Shown one piece after another: positions 62,101-64,000 of a stretch of 64,000 bases of DNA (position 1 is its first letter; every line of letters starts with the position of its first letter). Under the pieces are notes generated by a model that worked only from the letters and a program-made list of their open reading frames with translations, was not told the origin of the DNA and searched no databases. Both the position numbers and the translations under genes were made by a program. Source of the DNA: Brachyhypopomus gauderio (taxonomy: Eukaryota; Chordata; Actinopteri; Gymnotiformes; Hypopomidae); the NCBI RefSeq assembly GCF_052324685.1, contig NC_135223.1, positions 15,623,654 through 15,687,653 of the forward strand, read 5' to 3'.

Positions 62101-62885
62101 AGTCATTTTAAATGTTTTAAAAGTAGTTCTCATTTACATACTTTTAAATGATCTCACCTTGTGATCAATCATTGTCAGTGGGATTAATGTTTTGATTAGA
62201 GTAGTTCTTTAATTAAACGACTAACCCTAACCTTAAACTTCGTTAATGAATACCTACATATCAGCATTAGCAAACCCATGCCCTGCGTTAATCAGCCACA
62301 CCAGATTCTGAATTTTTAAACGAGAAAAGTGCAGGACTAGTGTAGAAGTCTGATTCCCTTTATTCCCCATGTTCACAGAAACCAAAGACCTTCTGCATTT
62401 GATATGGTTGTGAAATTCATTAGGCTACAATTATGCTTCTCTCAAAATCCGATGAATAAAAATAAGGTGTATGTTTAACAGGGAAAACATGGAACAGGAT
62501 GGACCCGCTGCTCATTACCGCCGCCCTACAGGGCCAGAATAATCGCTTGCTTCACACGTGTGGCTGTATGACATACGTGAACGGTGTGATGTGCGGTGGC
62601 GGGGATGGCGGACTCACACTATCAGCAGGAGAGGGTAATGCGCTGTGTCTGTGAAGCTTGCAGGTTTCAGGATCTGCATAGTCAGCGCTGGGAACAGAAA
62701 CCACAGAGCCCAAATCACTCCACTGGGATAACAACACAGGATGAGTTCAACTCAGTCTGTGGGAGGAGGAGGGGAGACACACGTACTGTAGTCCTCGATG
62801 TCTATCGTCCTGTATTCTGTAATGGGCATCTGCAGGGAGTCCATGGTTGTCCTGAGGTTCAGGTTCAGCTCGATGTCGAACAGCT
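57281..62885 (-). CDS. dpp6: dpp6-type dipeptidyl peptidase-like protein, C-terminal exons (partial)
   Basis: Nine exons in transcript order: 62885-62787, 62687-62618, 61042-60848, 60251-60197, 59540-59441, 58887-58829, 58713-58641, 58378-58305, 57430-57281, all with matching phases and GT-AG borders. The 5' part lies beyond the right edge. They encode the end of the beta-propeller ([24 protein letters not shown]) and the alpha/beta-hydrolase domain ([58 protein letters not shown]). It closes with an acidic tail rich in Glu ([12 protein letters not shown]). DPP6 is a catalytically dead member of the DPP4 family, a single-pass membrane protein that traffics and speeds gating of neuronal Kv4 channels. 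The nucleophile elbow reads GQVYGGY, so Val replaces the catalytic Ser; the Asp and His of the triad remain. DPP10 is less likely from the [15 protein letters not shown] end. Confidence 0.92.
59618..59648. repeat. Poly-G tract in a dpp6 intron
   Basis: Two runs of G interrupted by one T, immediately right of exon 59441-59540. Length is probably uncertain. Confidence 0.9.
61643..61895. repeat. 15-bp minisatellite in a dpp6 intron
   Basis: About 16 tandem copies of CTACAGACAGAGTCC and its variant with GCAC for GTCC. The 15-base period keeps a frame open, giving Tyr-Arg-Gln-Ser type repeats that are not a gene. Confidence 0.9.
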
Positions 62886-63911
62886 CTGCAGCCAGGCCAG
62901 ACACAACACACTGTTTATTCCTCAACTGTCTGTAAACATGCTGTAGTATTCTGACGTGTTCCTCACACAGACAATATGCAATTTCCCACACTGCTGCCAG
63001 GAAGACAGTATGCTAGAGGCCAGACTCGGGAGGCACAGTGCGAGTCCTGAGCAGCTGGGGCTGGCGATAGGGACGGCGAGTCAAAAGGGCACGGCGCCGA
63101 TGCTAGCTTGCTAACCACCAAGGGCTCCGGTTCCAAAGCGCCTGCACAAAGCCAAAGACCCACGCCTGCAAATTACAATTAAAGCCAGGCGGCGTCTGAG
63201 GCCCCCGCGGCCCAAACGGGGTTAGCGCGGCGTGACTGGATTCGAGAATGCCTACTGCGCTTCCACGACCTCGCGCAGCACCGACGGGAACGTGCACGGA
63301 GGACGCGGCAGTAGTCGGCGTGCGTGGGCGTGCAGGGGCAGCATTGCTGCAGCTGCTTTTATTGATGGTGGAGGCAGAGGCCGCTGAGCTGCACCCGCGA
63401 TGCTCTTCCTCTCTCCACTCCAGACAGAGAGCCCTCTCACGCTGCCTGAAGCAGAGAAACTTTCCACCGAAGTTGCCAACAAAACATCGCTGGCAAGAGC
63501 CGCTTTCAAAGTGAAGGACCTCACAATGGCTTCGGTAATTCAATACACACTGCAACAATGGATCCTGCTGCAATATCTGCAATTTTACACGCTAAAAAAC
63601 ACAACTGCTCCTCTCTTACATGGAGAGGTCATCTATTACAGAGAACAGAGAGGACCCTTCAGTAATCCAATCAGCCTAGAGGGCTCTCCGCACAAACTCA
63701 GCCGCATGTAGCTAGTGTGAGTAGGTGGATGTTAAGAGCGTGTGCGTGTGTATGGGTGCATGAGTATGTGTGTAAGCGTGTATATCTGTGTCTGTGCCCT
63801 AGACAGTGTACAGCACAGGTCAGTAATGAGTTCATCAACCTACACTACTGATGCATTACACATGGGCCAGTCTCATGTGTGGGCTTTTTTTGAGTGCTCA
63901 CTCTGTCATTC

Positions 63912-63943
<32 letters not shown>

Positions 63944-64000
63944 TGTCCTGCTGCCATCATTGCTCTGCTCTTAGGGGCAGAGGGTTTATCAGTGAGGAAC
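62886..64000. other. dpp6: dpp6 intron, continuing past the right edge
   Basis: I found no further dpp6 exon on the minus strand. A GC-rich patch at 63000-63420 gives open frames on both strands without recognisable similarity. A (GT)n tract lies near 63917-63950. Confidence 0.45.

Overview
The window is nuclear DNA of a ray-finned fish, most likely a teleost. It has short introns, many (CA)n/(TG)n tracts, a Tc1-type transposon of the kind common in teleosts, a tRNA-derived SINE, hAT-like and piggyBac-like elements, and the vertebrate gene neighbourhood ARHGAP21-PRTFDC1-ENKUR-THNSL1 known from human 10p12. I cannot name the species.

Layout. 1-8.3 kb: a CpG-rich promoter zone (about 6.5-8.3 kb) with one coding exon on the minus strand that I assign to arhgap21. 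Its first intron runs left and holds a 40-bp minisatellite and several microsatellites. 8.3-15.5 kb: no gene recognised, only microsatellites and a G-rich segment. 15.5-38.6 kb: a tandem array of six copies of a small three-coding-exon gene for a secreted, furin-site-containing protein of 77-78 residues that I do not recognise. The array is broken by a 6.3-kb pile of nested transposons between copies 1 and 2, and by smaller insertions in units 1, 4 and 5. 39.9-47.8 kb: prtfdc1 (HPRT-like), nine exons, minus. 48.7-50.7 kb: enkur (enkurin), five exons, minus. 51.0-54.1 kb: thnsl1, one large coding exon, plus, divergent from enkur across about 0.5 kb. 57.3-62.9 kb: the last nine coding exons of a dpp6-type pseudo-peptidase, minus, running off the right edge.

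How the genes relate. The single-copy genes are ordinary conserved vertebrate genes kept in order; I see no shared pathway. enkur and thnsl1 probably share a bidirectional promoter, and a possible RFX X-box lies just upstream of enkur, a ciliary gene. The unusual part is the array. All six copies keep start, splice sites, furin motif, stop and poly(A) signal. Copies 2-3 and 4-5 repeat as a two-gene block. A downstream exon can extend the frame to a cysteine-containing tail if the stop-bearing exon is skipped. This array is the best candidate here for an undescribed system.
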